A DNA stretch of 64,000 bases from CBDFHF01 sp965247565 (GTDB taxonomy: Bacteria > Pseudomonadota > Gammaproteobacteria > Methylococcales > Methylomonadaceae), in NCBI GenBank assembly GCA_965247565.1, contig CBDFHF010000003.1, positions 558,001-622,000 on the forward strand, in the 5' to 3' direction. Positions within the stretch are counted from its first letter, which is position 1, and each line of letters begins with the position of its first letter. Below the pieces are notes generated by a model. It had not been told where the DNA came from and searched no databases. It was given only the letters and a program-made list of their open reading frames with translations. Below are positions 8,703-17,322 of this stretch, one piece after another. Made by a program: the position numbers and the translations under genes.

Positions 8703-9311
8703 CTAGAAGTTATCAGCGGCAGCAATCCAACCTTGCACAAAGTGCCTTACTAGTAAAACTACATTACTTTCAATATCATAGACATCTAGTCCATTAAGCT
8801 TGTCATTAAGTGACAGAGCGCAGATGCCATGAATACCACCCCATAGAGCTTTTGACGCGCGCTGTATTTGAGCTTCGGAACAAGCAGGGGTTATTCGCTT
8901 GAATTGCGCTTCAACACGATGCAATGCCCCCTCAAGTTTACGTTGGTAACACTCGGGGGCGGTTGCTTTGTCGGGTAAACGATGCGCGAATATCATATTC
9001 CAACGATTAAAATTCTGGCTGGCAAAACGCAGATACGTTTTAGCCATTTCTTCTAAGTATTGTTCCGCTGGATAGTGGCTGATTTGCTCAAGCTGCTGGG
9101 TCATATCGTCAATGGCTGCCTCTTTTAGCTGAACTATTAAATCGTCCATATTGGCATATATCATATAGATACTACCGATGCTATAACCAATATTTAAGGC
9201 AATCTTGCGCACAGTTAATGCCCAAAAACCTTGCTCAATGATAATATTCTGAGCAGCATTAAAGATCATTTCTTTAATCTCTCCCTGAGTATGTTCGTAT
9301 CTTCTAGCCAT
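8703..9311 (-). CDS. TetR/AcrR-family transcriptional regulator
   Basis: A 202-residue protein with an N-terminal TetR helix-turn-helix (residues about 8-55: IKEMIFNAAQNIIIEQGFWALTVRKIALNIGYSIGSIYMIYANMDDL) and a C-terminal ligand domain of the TetR_C type (FNRWNMIFAHRLP, SKALWGGIHGICAL). The ATG at 9311 (MARRYEHTQ) is chosen over a TTG farther up, because the upstream frame runs into the end of an IS427 element that begins at 9331. The insertion has cut the gene off from its original upstream DNA, so expression may have changed. Ligand and targets are unknown. No divergent target gene is left beside it. Confidence 0.85.
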   Translation of the reverse strand: MARRYEHTQGEIKEMIFNAAQNIIIEQGFWALTVRKIALNIGYSIGSIYMIYANMDDLIVQLKEAAIDDMTQQLEQISHYPAEQYLEEMAKTYLRFASQNFNRWNMIFAHRLPDKATAPECYQRKLEGALHRVEAQFKRITPACSEAQIQRASKALWGGIHGICALSLNDKLNGLDVYDIESNVVLLVRHFVQGWIAAADNF

Positions 9312-9330
9312 GTTGATATTTGATTTACTA

Positions 9331-10153
9331 GGGTCTGTTGACAATTAAACCAGCCAAATGAAGCTGGCAGTTAAAGCGATGAAAGCGGAATACCGTGAGG
9401 CTAGTTTTTCATAGCGGGTTGCAATCCGCCGGAACTGCTTGAGCCTGCAAAAGAACCGTTCAATCAGGTTCCGGTTTTTATAGTGCGCCGCATCAAACTC
9501 CCGGAGTTGCTTCCGGTTACTTTTCGGGGGGATGACCGCCTTTGCCCCACTTGCCTCGACCGTATCCACCACGTCGTCGGCATCATAAGCCTTGTCGGCC
9601 AACACCGCCCCGGCGGCAAACCCTTCCAACAAGGCCACCGCTTGTGTCACGTCATGCACTTGCCCACCGGTTAAGCTCCATTTTGCCAGTTGGCCTAAGC
9701 CCTCTACGACAGCGTGTATTTTTGTGCTCAGACCGCCACGCGACCGCCCAAGCGCTTGGTCACCTTTTTTTGGGCGCTCCGGCGGCATGCTGGTGCGCAC
9801 GGACTATCGTACTGTCGATGAAGATCTCTTCAAAATCCGCATCTTTGCTCAGCTCTGCAAAAACACGTTGCCAAACTTCAGCATCCGACCAGCGGGCAAA
9901 GCGTTTGCAAACACTGTTCCACGCCCCAAACTCCTCAGGCAAATCCCGCCAAGGGGCCCCTGTCCTGCCAATCCACAGCACGGCCTCAACAAACAACCGG
10001 TTATCCGCAGCCGTTTGGCCTCGGTCACTCTTTTTACCAGGCAACATCTGCTCAATCCCTTCCCACTGGTCGTCCCGCAATAGTTTTCTTATCATTTGCC
10101 AATTTATTCAGATAGTTGGCACAATTATCTCATATCAATTGTCAATAGATCCT
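9331..10153 (-). mobile_element. IS5-family (IS427 group) element
   Basis: The ends GGGTCTGTTGACAATT (9331) and, inverted, GGATCTATTGACAATT (ending about 10153) form terminal repeats about 825 bp apart. The flanks read ACTA on the left and TAGTAG on the right, consistent with a short TA or CTAG target duplication. It was inserted immediately upstream of the TetR gene start. Confidence 0.85.
9345..10095 (-). CDS. IS427-group transposase, two overlapping frames
   Basis: The first frame (10095 to 9760) carries the N-terminal DUF4096-like half (LLRDDQWEGIEQMLPG, GAWNSVCKRFARWSD, FIDSTIVRAHQHAAGAPKK). The second (9800 to 9345) carries the catalytic rest (GDQALGRSRGGLSTKIH, LADKAYDADDVVD, NRNLIERFFCRLKQFRRIATRYEK). 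They are joined at a run of seven A (9765-9771 on the plus strand). Family knowledge: many IS427-group elements make the full protein by slippage at such an A run. With six A the frame would be continuous. It is therefore probably functional by frameshifting, though a simple 1-nt mutation is possible. Confidence 0.8.
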
Positions 10154-10224
10154 AGTAGCTTTAATGTCGCATACGATTATGCTGGTTTAGTTTATATATG
10201 CAATTGTTTTTCCTGATTAAGCGC

Positions 10225-10404
10225 TTAGCTAAAAGTTAGCGTGTATTTTGATCCAAATACACACCCAATTCCATCAATGTTCTGTTCAAGCTCATCCGTA
10301 ATGAATGTTTTGAACGGCAGCCATTCCTACTTCTTGTTATGCCACAGCAATTCAATCCGGTTTAGCTCAGGGCTGTAGGGGGGCAGAAAATAAAATCGCA
10401 TGCC
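10225..10404 (-). pseudogene. IS630-family transposase, C-terminal scrap
   Basis: The minus strand reads FLPPYSPELNRIELLWHNKK, then TAG, then EWLPFKTFITDELEQNIDGIG and a TAA at 10225. This is the tail of a DDE_3 IS630 transposase with the final Glu. Nothing of the rest remains. The next 250 bases (10405-10654) show no gene. Confidence 0.65.
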
Positions 10405-10654
10405 TTACCGTTTACGCTGCGCCTGAGTTTAGACAGTATCACGACCTGTTGACAGTCATGCGATTCGAACTTTTTTACGGTAGAGTGTTATCAACTTCGC
10501 CACTTTTCGTCCAAGCCGAACAATTCGGCGGTTGCGGTGCAAATCTGACATCACTGGTGACTTTCAGGTGTATTGACATAGACCAGCCCGATGTCAACTG
10601 CCCCTACTTGCTTGATCAGTTCTACAGTAGACTGTCGAGATTCTATGGTTTTTG

Positions 10655-11249
10655 TCAAGCTGCATTTTTGAGGCAGCCAATTTTCTGCGCATCAAATTTG
10701 GCATCTGCTTGATGCCATAGTGCGAATGCGATTCGTAATAATTTTCTGGCCATAATCACCAGTGCCTGTGTAGCCGAGAATTTTCGGGCACGTAACGCTT
10801 GGTAATAGGGTTCCCATACAGCGGTTTTGGCTGTTGCCTGGGCGCAGTTGTACAGCAATCGGCAGTTCTCCCGACCCCCGTTTAGATACTCGCTTGCGGC
10901 CCTTTTACCCTGAATCACAGGCTCTGGGATCAAACACGGCAAACGCGACAGCGGCATCACTCCGGCTTTCAGTACAGGCTGTGATGTCAATAAGTCATCC
11001 AATTGCTGGTCAATACTTGCCAGCAATCCGTCCAGTGCCGCCAAGGTGTCACGTAGCGGCGCGTCCAGTTCGCTCACACTCCGCAAGGCTTTTTTGTAGT
11101 GATTGACGATGCTTGACGACCGTCGCTCGACACCGTTGCAGTAAAGATAATTGGCGCTGTATCGCCGAAACGGGTTGATAGGGACGTAAATGACTCCGTT
11201 CAGCCGTGATAAAGCGTCGAATTATGTAGCCAGCCCTGAAAAACCCCAA
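10655..11249 (-). pseudogene. IS110-family transposase, degenerate
   Basis: Two minus-strand frames. The upstream one (11249-11049) has a charged helical stretch (VSAIQRQLSLLQRCRATVVKHRQSLQKSLAE). The downstream one (11086-10655) continues with DTLAALDGLLASIDQQLDDLL and ends with ALRARKFSATQALVIMARKLLRIAFALW, the usual C-terminal part of IS110 (Transposase_20). The central Pro-Gly rich motif is not readable and the DEDD domain is missing, so it is inactive. Confidence 0.6.
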
Positions 11250-11809
11250 ATTTCCACCCCGGCATTGTTATCACCCCCGGCGGGCGGGCACTAGTGGAAA
11301 GTAACCTTCCTGAATTTAGCGAAATCATTGTTAGCGCGCAAACCAACCGCCCCAAAATAAAGACAAAAAGAGCCCGTAGCCATAGGGCGAAGTTCCAAGC
11401 GGCAGCTGCCATCAATACGTTGATCAGGTCGCCCGAAGTACCTTTGAGGAAGTTGCGCGATAATCTAAAGTCACTTTTGAGATGGCCTATGATCGGTTCT
11501 ATGGCGGCGCGCCGACGGCAGCGCTTGCGTTTTTGGTCGCGTTGAAAGTGGCTGTCTCTTTTTAGTGGTTTGGCTGGCAGAACGATTTGAGCACTGCCAA
11601 CGGTTTTCTGGCCTTGGAAACCTCGGTCGCAGATCGCAACCTGGATAGCGTTGCCTCGGCTGTTTTTTCCATTTACCAGGATAACAGGTAAGGTTTTGCT
11701 GTCGTGTAGATTGCGATCATGGCTGGCGACACCGACGATGATGTTGGTTGTGGCGGTGCTGGCAATCGATACTTTATTGCCGTATTCGTAGGGTTTGTGG
11801 TCTTTGCCT

Positions 11810-11829
11810 CTTGTGCCCTGCTGCGGGTA
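11810..11829 (+). repeat. Short hairpin insert, copy D (in IS5-like transposase), 20 nt
   Basis: CTTGTGCCCTGCTGCGGGTA on the plus strand, the same two ends as the other copies but with a six-base loop (TGCTGC). Taking it out turns a broken frame into CIAKGKDHKPYEYGNK in the transposase on the opposite strand. Flanks are CCT and TTG. It lies antisense to the transposase, unlike copies A, B, C and F. Confidence 0.7.
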
Positions 11830-12029
11830 TTGGCGATGCAATACACGTCAGGTTCATGCAGAGAATAAATCTTATCACTGTCCTTGGGTTGCTGCCCTAA
11901 AACGCGCTCGTAAAACAAGAGATCCTTTTGAGTGCGCTCGAACAGTTCGTATTTGGGCAATGTCCGGCGACACTCGCGGATCAGGGTGTGAGCGATGGTG
12001 TGTGCAGGCGCTTCAAAGCTTTTTTGGCT

Positions 12030-12046
12030 CTTGTGCCCTATGGGTA
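12030..12046 (+). repeat. Short hairpin insert, copy E (in IS5-like transposase), 17 nt
   Basis: CTTGTGCCCTATGGGTA on the plus strand, loop TAT. Removal restores HVKRRAKAKKALKRL in the transposase. Flanks are GCT and TTT. It is the second copy inside one transposase gene, about 200 bp from copy D and in the same orientation. Confidence 0.7.
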
Positions 12047-12756
12047 TTTGCCCGACGTTTTACGTGGCGGAAATGCCGCAAGCTCAACCGCAAACCTTTA
12101 GTTTCTTTGGCATAGGTGCGCCGAAGTACAATTCCGTGAAATTTTGCAAGCTTCTGTAATCGGTTGATGATCTTGATCGCCAGTTTGCCATCGGTCGGGT
12201 AGGTGATGTTTTTTTCCTGAACCGTGGTGTCGATGTTGACAGTGCTTTCGAGTGCCGCCTTGCCGTGCATCTGGACACTGACGGCAAATAGCTTGTCCAC
12301 GGCAGCTTCAAACTGAATTCGGTCAGCCCACAAAAAGCCTGGTAGTAAGGGTTGCGTTTGAATGCCAGAACCACCTGTTCGTCACTCAAGTTTTCCAGTT
12401 GCTTCAAAATCAATAAGCCAACCAGCAATCGTATCGGCTTACTGGGTCTGCCAATCCCTTGGACGTAATAGCGAGTAAATTCAAGCTCAAACGTCTTCCA
12501 AGGAATGGCAGCAGCTAAAACCAGTAGCGAATCTTGGGGATCTAATTGTTGTAATAAGTCATTACCAAACAGGCTGGTTTGGTGGCCATTTGGGCCCGGT
12601 GTCATCATAAGTAACTAACATTTCGACCAGAAATTAACGCTTATTTTATCATTGCTGGTCATTTTTAACTCAATTATTTGTAGTATTTATCAATTATTTC
12701 AATGGGATATGTTTTTTCAGGGGCGACTATGTAAACAATCTCAATTTTTTGGCCAT

Positions 12757-12788
12757 AAAAAAACCCCCGCCAATTACTTGACGGGGGT
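12757..12788 (-). terminator. Rho-independent terminator of pmoCAB
   Basis: Read on the minus strand, ACCCCCGTC pairs with GGCGGGGGT across a short loop and is followed directly by seven T. It lies about 50 bp after the pmoB stop codon. Confidence 0.9.
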
Positions 12789-12839
12789 CTCAAAAAACTC
12801 CTTACTTAGCGATAATAAATTACCACCAATGTTCGTTCA

Positions 12840-14084
12840 TTAGATGAACGTAGGAATTAATGGTGCATCAACAGTAACCATTTGACGGTTACCTGATTCA
12901 TCAGTAAAGAACAACAATCCAGCAAAACGGCTATCTGGATCATAGATCAAGTCAGCTAAACGGTAAACTTCCCATGCAGCATCAGAAGCAGTTACTTGAA
13001 CAGTTCTTGTTTGACCAGGAGCAAGTGGACTGTTATCGCTAACAGTCAAACCTTCTTCTGCTAACAAATCATCTGGGTAACCAGTTTCATCTTCATGTAC
13101 TGCAGGATCCAAGAAACGTACACCGGCAGTGTTGAACTCACCCAAACGAACAGCAGAATCACCGTTATTTGTAATGGTAAGAGTCATTTGCATTGCACGA
13201 CCAGGAACACGGTATGTAGCATCATCAACCTTAACCGCAATAGTTCTTGCAGGCATTTCATAAGTTTTCATGCCACGTAACAAACCAGCTTGCAGCGGAG
13301 TTGTTACAGGGAACTTAGCGTTAGTTGCACTCATTGACCAAGCAACAATTGTGATAGTACCAACCATAAAAGCAATACCCACTTTTTTATCAAGTGGAGT
13401 TACCAATGTGTTAGCCTTACCTGATTCAACAGCAATTGAACGTGGTACGAACAATGGTTTACGAACCCAATAAGCCATCCAAGCCAAACCTAAGCCATAC
13501 CACAACGCATGCCAAAAGTAAGTATTATCAAGATTGTATGTTTCTAGATCTATTGTTTGACCAGTCAAAGTAGTGATTGGGTTAACGAAGTCAGCCATTG
13601 AACCAGTAACGGTTGTCCATTTACCTGGACCAATGATCGGACCGCCACCTTGAACGTTCATCATAGCGTGAACGTGCCAGTCACCCGGACGACGCGCTTT
13701 CAACAACACTTTGAACTCATAAGTTTCGCCTAGTTCCAAAGAAACTGAACGGGGAACTAATTGCCCACCGATCCAAGAACCTTGACGAATATATACCGCA
13801 CCAGGAGTACCAATGTTTAAGAATGCAACTTCTGGCTTATCAACAGTTTCAGGCCACCCTTGGAAAACGTAGAATTTTCCAGAAATAGTCATCGTATCAT
13901 TGACAGGTACTTCTTCTTTAGACCAGTTCAAGTCAAACCAGTGAATAGTACGCATACGCATAAATGCTGCCTGCGATTTCTCACCATGAGCTGATGCAGT
14001 TGGAGTGTAAAACATCGCTGCTGTAACAGTAATCAGCAGTGCGACAAAGGATAGTTTTGCAACCTTGTCTTTTATTAATTTCAT
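12840..14084 (-). CDS. pmoB: Particulate methane monooxygenase subunit B
   Basis: The periplasmic, copper-carrying subunit of pMMO, which oxidises methane to methanol. It has 414 residues. A signal sequence (about 1-32) ends in ASA, so the mature protein starts with His33. Copper ligands are visible at His33, His48, His137 and His139 (DWHVH). Two cupredoxin-like domains flank two membrane helices (FWHALWYGLGLAWMAYWV near 190 and a second near 235). RBS GAGGAGG is well spaced before the ATG. It is last in pmoC-pmoA-pmoB and followed by a strong terminator. The alternative, ammonia monooxygenase amoB, is unlikely given the overall type I methanotroph character. Confidence 0.97.
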   Translation of the reverse strand: MKLIKDKVAKLSFVALLITVTAAMFYTPTASAHGEKSQAAFMRMRTIHWFDLNWSKEEVPVNDTMTISGKFYVFQGWPETVDKPEVAFLNIGTPGAVYIRQGSWIGGQLVPRSVSLELGETYEFKVLLKARRPGDWHVHAMMNVQGGGPIIGPGKWTTVTGSMADFVNPITTLTGQTIDLETYNLDNTYFWHALWYGLGLAWMAYWVRKPLFVPRSIAVESGKANTLVTPLDKKVGIAFMVGTITIVAWSMSATNAKFPVTTPLQAGLLRGMKTYEMPARTIAVKVDDATYRVPGRAMQMTLTITNNGDSAVRLGEFNTAGVRFLDPAVHEDETGYPDDLLAEEGLTVSDNSPLAPGQTRTVQVTASDAAWEVYRLADLIYDPDSRFAGLLFFTDESGNRQMVTVDAPLIPTFI

Positions 14085-14185
14085 ATATCCTCCTCTATAA
14101 TAGAGAATCTATTGTTTTTTGAGTATCTAGTGTATGCGTTAAACATATCACCAGTTTTATAGTAGCTTATTTACGATTACAATAA

Positions 14186-14929
14186 CTAAACTGATTGAAC
14201 GAAATCAGTTTTAGCAAACCATTGACCGAAGAAATGCCACAAGAAGTAAATTAAGATACTCACGAAACCCGAGAAGAACGCTGATACTGGAGCAACGTCT
14301 TTACCAAAAGTTCTCAATGTACCTTTTTCGACCATTCTGATGTACTCTGGAGTACCAGTTCTGACATAGTGGTAACCTTGTAAGTCAGCCAAAGTCATTA
14401 CCATACCATTATATTCAACAGGCACGTGCAGTGGAGCGATAATTGGCCAGTTGCCTGGGTAGAACAACAACCCGTATGCTAAACCACCAACAACCGCTGT
14501 CAACACCATGCTGTTAGAAAGTAACAGAACAACGTCAAGAACGATAGCACCTGGCATCAGGTTTGATGGGAAGCAGAAATTTACCGGGAAGTATGTCCAA
14601 CCCCAGAAATTCAGGTATCTGTTGATCCACTCACCCAGCAGTAGTCCTAAAATACAAACCACCGCACCAAAAGGCAAACGGTAACGCCACCACAAGCAAG
14701 CTTGAACAGCAGCAGGAAACGTAATTGAAACGATTGGAGCCACTGTAACCCAAAGACGTCTGTCTTTCCAGTCAGTCCAAAAATCCCAGTCACCACCAGT
14801 TAACATATAGTGAATATGGTAACCACCAAGAACCACGAAGAACAATGTAAACAAAATTAGCCAGTCAAACGTGCGTGAAACTTTAACTGCTTCAGCGCGT
14901 GAACGTACAGCTGATTGAGATGCGCTCAT
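14186..14929 (-). CDS. pmoA: Particulate methane monooxygenase subunit A
   Basis: A 247-residue integral membrane subunit of pMMO and the standard methanotroph marker. The start MSASQSAVRSRAEAVKVSRTFDW is set by AAAGGAGG just upstream. The longer open frame (from 14971) adds 14 residues that precede this RBS and is not used. About six to seven transmembrane helices are visible (LFTLFFVVLGGYHIHYML, VVLLLSNSMVLTAVVGGLAYGLLF and others), along with the conserved GGDWDFWTDWKDRRLWVTV and NFWGWTYFPVNFCFP blocks. It lies 122 bp after pmoC and 101 bp before pmoB. Confidence 0.98.
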   Translation of the reverse strand: MSASQSAVRSRAEAVKVSRTFDWLILFTLFFVVLGGYHIHYMLTGGDWDFWTDWKDRRLWVTVAPIVSITFPAAVQACLWWRYRLPFGAVVCILGLLLGEWINRYLNFWGWTYFPVNFCFPSNLMPGAIVLDVVLLLSNSMVLTAVVGGLAYGLLFYPGNWPIIAPLHVPVEYNGMVMTLADLQGYHYVRTGTPEYIRMVEKGTLRTFGKDVAPVSAFFSGFVSILIYFLWHFFGQWFAKTDFVQSV

Positions 14930-14984
14930 TAGCTTACCTCCTAAAGGATTTAAATTATTTTTATTAATCACTATCTTCGGCTTC

Positions 14985-15015
14985 TCTGCCTTACCCTAGG
15001 AACTGGCAAGGCAGA
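14985..15015 (-). promoter_or_regulatory. Hairpin between pmoC and pmoA
   Basis: TCTGCCTT pairs with AAGGCAGA across a 15-nt loop in the pmoC-pmoA spacer, and there is no T run behind it. It is probably an mRNA processing or stability element that lets pmoC and pmoA-pmoB messages differ in amount. This role is inferred; only the inverted repeat is seen. Confidence 0.55.
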
Positions 15016-15051
15016 AAGAAGGGAGATAGCAATTACAACCAAGACATTAGA

Positions 15052-15804
15052 TTAAGCTAAGTCTTTTTTCAGAAGCTTGGATAAAGCACCAACCTCTGTA
15101 TTCACAACGCCTAGTACACCCAAAGCGGCCCATCCGAAGAATACGAAACCATAGTGTAAAGGAGCAACGAACAATTCTTCCATAAACCAGAAAGTGTGAC
15201 CCCATTCATTTAAACCAACATTTGGCAAAATCATGAAAGGACCAATTACTGATACCATATATTGCAAAGACAGACCTTGTTGATAAGTAGGTAGTCTAGT
15301 TTTTGCATATAAGAAAGAAGCAACACCAGTGATGATGTAAATTGGGTAGCTCAAATAAAATTCAATGATGTGACTTGGAGTAAAGTCAGTATCACGAACG
15401 ATAGTTTGATGCCATGTACCATCTTGCTCAGTAAAATAGCTAGCGCCATAATAAATGGCCCAAGCGTAACATACCAACCAAACCCAATGAGTAAAATGTC
15501 TTCTTAACTCTTCTCTTGGAGTGATTGACATCACTTTACGGTCGCGAGTTTTCCAGATGTAACCCCACAAAATAGATGCAGTTACAATCTCAAGAACCAT
15601 TTCGATGTAAAGAAAGTTCATCCAATAGGTTTCAAATTCTGGAGCAAAAGAATCCAAGCCAGCTGACCAGCCATAGACGCCTTCATACCAACGAACCCAG
15701 CCATAAAATATAATGTATAGCAAGGAACCCAGAATTAGATTTCTTTTATTTAACAGCGGTGCTTCCGCAGCATCAGCTTTCACTGATTCAGTTGTAGCTG
15801 CCAT
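15052..15804 (-). CDS. pmoC: Particulate methane monooxygenase subunit C
   Basis: A 250-residue membrane subunit of pMMO. The metal-site residues Asp128, His132 (QDGTWH) and His145 (FTPSH) correspond to Asp156, His160 and His173 of the Methylococcus enzyme, with identical spacing. Several transmembrane helices are visible, with the highly conserved HIIEFYLSYPIYIITG and PNVGLNEWGHTFWFMEELFVAPLHYGFV segments. The RBS TAGGAGG lies just before the ATG. It is first gene of pmoCAB, behind a good sigma-70 type promoter. Confidence 0.98.
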   Translation of the reverse strand: MAATTESVKADAAEAPLLNKRNLILGSLLYIIFYGWVRWYEGVYGWSAGLDSFAPEFETYWMNFLYIEMVLEIVTASILWGYIWKTRDRKVMSITPREELRRHFTHWVWLVCYAWAIYYGASYFTEQDGTWHQTIVRDTDFTPSHIIEFYLSYPIYIITGVASFLYAKTRLPTYQQGLSLQYMVSVIGPFMILPNVGLNEWGHTFWFMEELFVAPLHYGFVFFGWAALGVLGVVNTEVGALSKLLKKDLA

Positions 15805-15935
15805 TTCTACCTCCTAAAAATTAACAATATCCCCATCCTACATGGTAAGGACGGGAGTTTAGTTACAGATCCTTATTTTCGACACAAGAGCCTTAGAAAA
15901 CCGACGGCTTGCATCGCCCTCAAATCAATTTGAAG

Positions 15936-15970
15936 CGAACTCAGTGTACCAGCTCGTCCAACCTTGTCAA
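15936..15970 (-). promoter_or_regulatory. Sigma-70 type promoter of pmoCAB
   Basis: On the minus strand, TTGACA (15970-15965) and TACACT (15948-15943) are separated by 16 bp. This gives an expected start near 15936 and a leader of about 130 nt before pmoC. The -35 box is perfect and the -10 box has four of six consensus bases. Confidence 0.7.
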
Positions 15971-16109
15971 GTCAAAATCAATACACCCTCTTTACTTCCA
16001 ATTAATTTTTGCTGTGTTATATTCAACCCTGTAATTAACATATTGATTTATGATAATTATCTCGAAATTGCTAAACTTTTAAATCTAACAACATGACCAC
16101 TAAATACTT

Positions 16110-16547
16110 ATGAAAAAATATCCAATTTTGACTTTTATACTTGGCTTGGCACTGCTTATAATTTTACAAAAAGAAGCCATAATGCCCTTAGTGTACAAAG
16201 TTATTCAGTCAGAATTATTTCTTGTTAATACTGAAGATACAGGTGTTATGGCGCCGGTTTCCACCCCTTTAACAAACCTTGCATTTTTTCATTGCAATAA
16301 TCACATTAAGTCTAAATTCGCGCCCGGCACTGTGATTACATTCCCCGACAAACCATTGTACTCTTGGTCTCTTGGCGGCTACCAATACCTTATTAACGCA
16401 GAAGTAAGCGTTTCAAAAGATAACCAACCTGCTATAACTGCAAAATATGCTTGCAGGATTTCTTATAAAAATGGAAAAAATGAAGAAGGCTCTCAAGATT
16501 TCGACAACTGGTCAATTGACGGACTATCAGGCTTAGAAGATCTCTAG
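16110..16547 (+). CDS. Hypothetical membrane-anchored protein
   Basis: A 145-residue protein of unknown function. It has a single N-terminal hydrophobic helix (about residues 5-22, YPILTFILGLALLIILQ), followed by a soluble part with two Cys (FHCNN and YACRI) that could pair outside the membrane. No known motif is visible. It is transcribed divergently from pmoCAB, about 300 bp apart, so the two may share the regulatory spacer. Confidence 0.6.
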   Translation: MKKYPILTFILGLALLIILQKEAIMPLVYKVIQSELFLVNTEDTGVMAPVSTPLTNLAFFHCNNHIKSKFAPGTVITFPDKPLYSWSLGGYQYLINAEVSVSKDNQPAITAKYACRISYKNGKNEEGSQDFDNWSIDGLSGLEDL

Positions 16548-16677
16548 ACCAGAGCAAGCAAGTCAGCAACTGCCGTTTGTGCACTTGTTGGCTTGCTCAA
16601 TAAAATAAGCTACCGAATGACTTCCAGGCTCGCTCCACTAGCTAGCAATCACCTGATAATATTGTTTTTTACTGCCA

Positions 16678-17322
16678 TTAGTTTTTTAAAACCCCCAATA
16701 CCACGGCAATGTGCGCCAATTCGGCAACGCTTGACACATTGAGCTTAGCTCTAATTTGAGTGCCGTAATTAGATACTGTTTTATAACCTAGGCACAATTC
16801 ATCGGCGATTTTATGGGCAGTCATCCCCTTAGCCAGTAAAAGAAAAACATCGAACTCCCTTGCTGAAAGATCATCAACAATTGACCGGTAATCAATATCG
16901 CTAGTTTGCTTAGGCGGATTTTTCAGCAAACCCTGCTCGACATAGATACCTCCTGCTGCGATAACTTGAATAGCATCAACAAGAATGGATGGCGCACTAT
17001 TCTTAGTGATATAACCTTTCGCTCCCGCACTCATGGCTCGATTAACATAAACCATTTCATCATGAACACTAAAAACAAGTATTTTGGCTTGACTGTCCCG
17101 ACTACAAATACGCCGTATACTCTCAAGACCGCCAATACCAGGCATAGACAAATCTAATACCATTACATCTGGCTGCTTTTCCAGAAACAATTGACAAGCC
17201 TGTTCGCCGCGCCCGGCCTCAGCAACCACATCAATATGCTCCTCGTTCGCAAGCAACAACCGAAATCCGGCACGGACTACAGCATGATCATCCACTAAAA
17301 CAACCTTAATACTTTTTTTCAT
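16678..17322 (-). CDS. NarL/FixJ-type response regulator
   Basis: 214 residues. The receiver domain (about 5-122) has the acidic pair D11-D12, the phosphorylation site D57 (VMVLDLSMPG) and the conserved Lys in KGYITKNS. A C-terminal LuxR-type helix-turn-helix (about 148-210: LSAREFDVFLLLAKGMTAHKIADELCLGYKTVSNYGTQIRAKL) binds DNA. The start overlaps the end of the sensor kinase gene by 4 bp, so the two are co-translated. The sequence resembles the UvrY/GacA branch, but the signal and targets are not shown. Confidence 0.9.
   Translation of the reverse strand: MKKSIKVVLVDDHAVVRAGFRLLLANEEHIDVVAEAGRGEQACQLFLEKQPDVMVLDLSMPGIGGLESIRRICSRDSQAKILVFSVHDEMVYVNRAMSAGAKGYITKNSAPSILVDAIQVIAAGGIYVEQGLLKNPPKQTSDIDYRSIVDDLSAREFDVFLLLAKGMTAHKIADELCLGYKTVSNYGTQIRAKLNVSSVAELAHIAVVLGVLKN

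Larger units (their letters stand above)
11200..12608 (-). pseudogene. IS5-like transposase (DUF772/DDE) with two short inserts and two slips
   Basis: The N-terminal DUF772 part (12608 downward: GRPSKPIRLLVGLLILKQLENLSDEQVVLAFKRNPYYQAFCG) loses one base near 12315 and continues as QFEAAVDKLFAVSVQ and STVNIDTTVQEKNITYPTDGKL (first Asp). A 17-nt insert (12030-12046) and an extra CA/AC dinucleotide near 11999 break it again. LPKYELFERTQKDLLFYERV follows, then a 20-nt insert (11810-11829), then GKDHKPYEYGNKVSIAS, AICDRGFQG (second Asp) and RRAAIEPIIGHLKSDFRL (Glu). All four lesions are local and the DDE residues survive. The exact stop and terminal repeats are uncertain. Confidence 0.75.

Noticed and set aside
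10449..10712. 87-codon open frame on the plus strand
   Set aside because: It runs antisense into an IS110 remnant, with no start signal and biased composition.
16555..16605. GAGCAAGC...GCTTGCTC inverted repeat as terminator
   Set aside because: It has an 8-bp stem but a very long loop and no T run on either strand.
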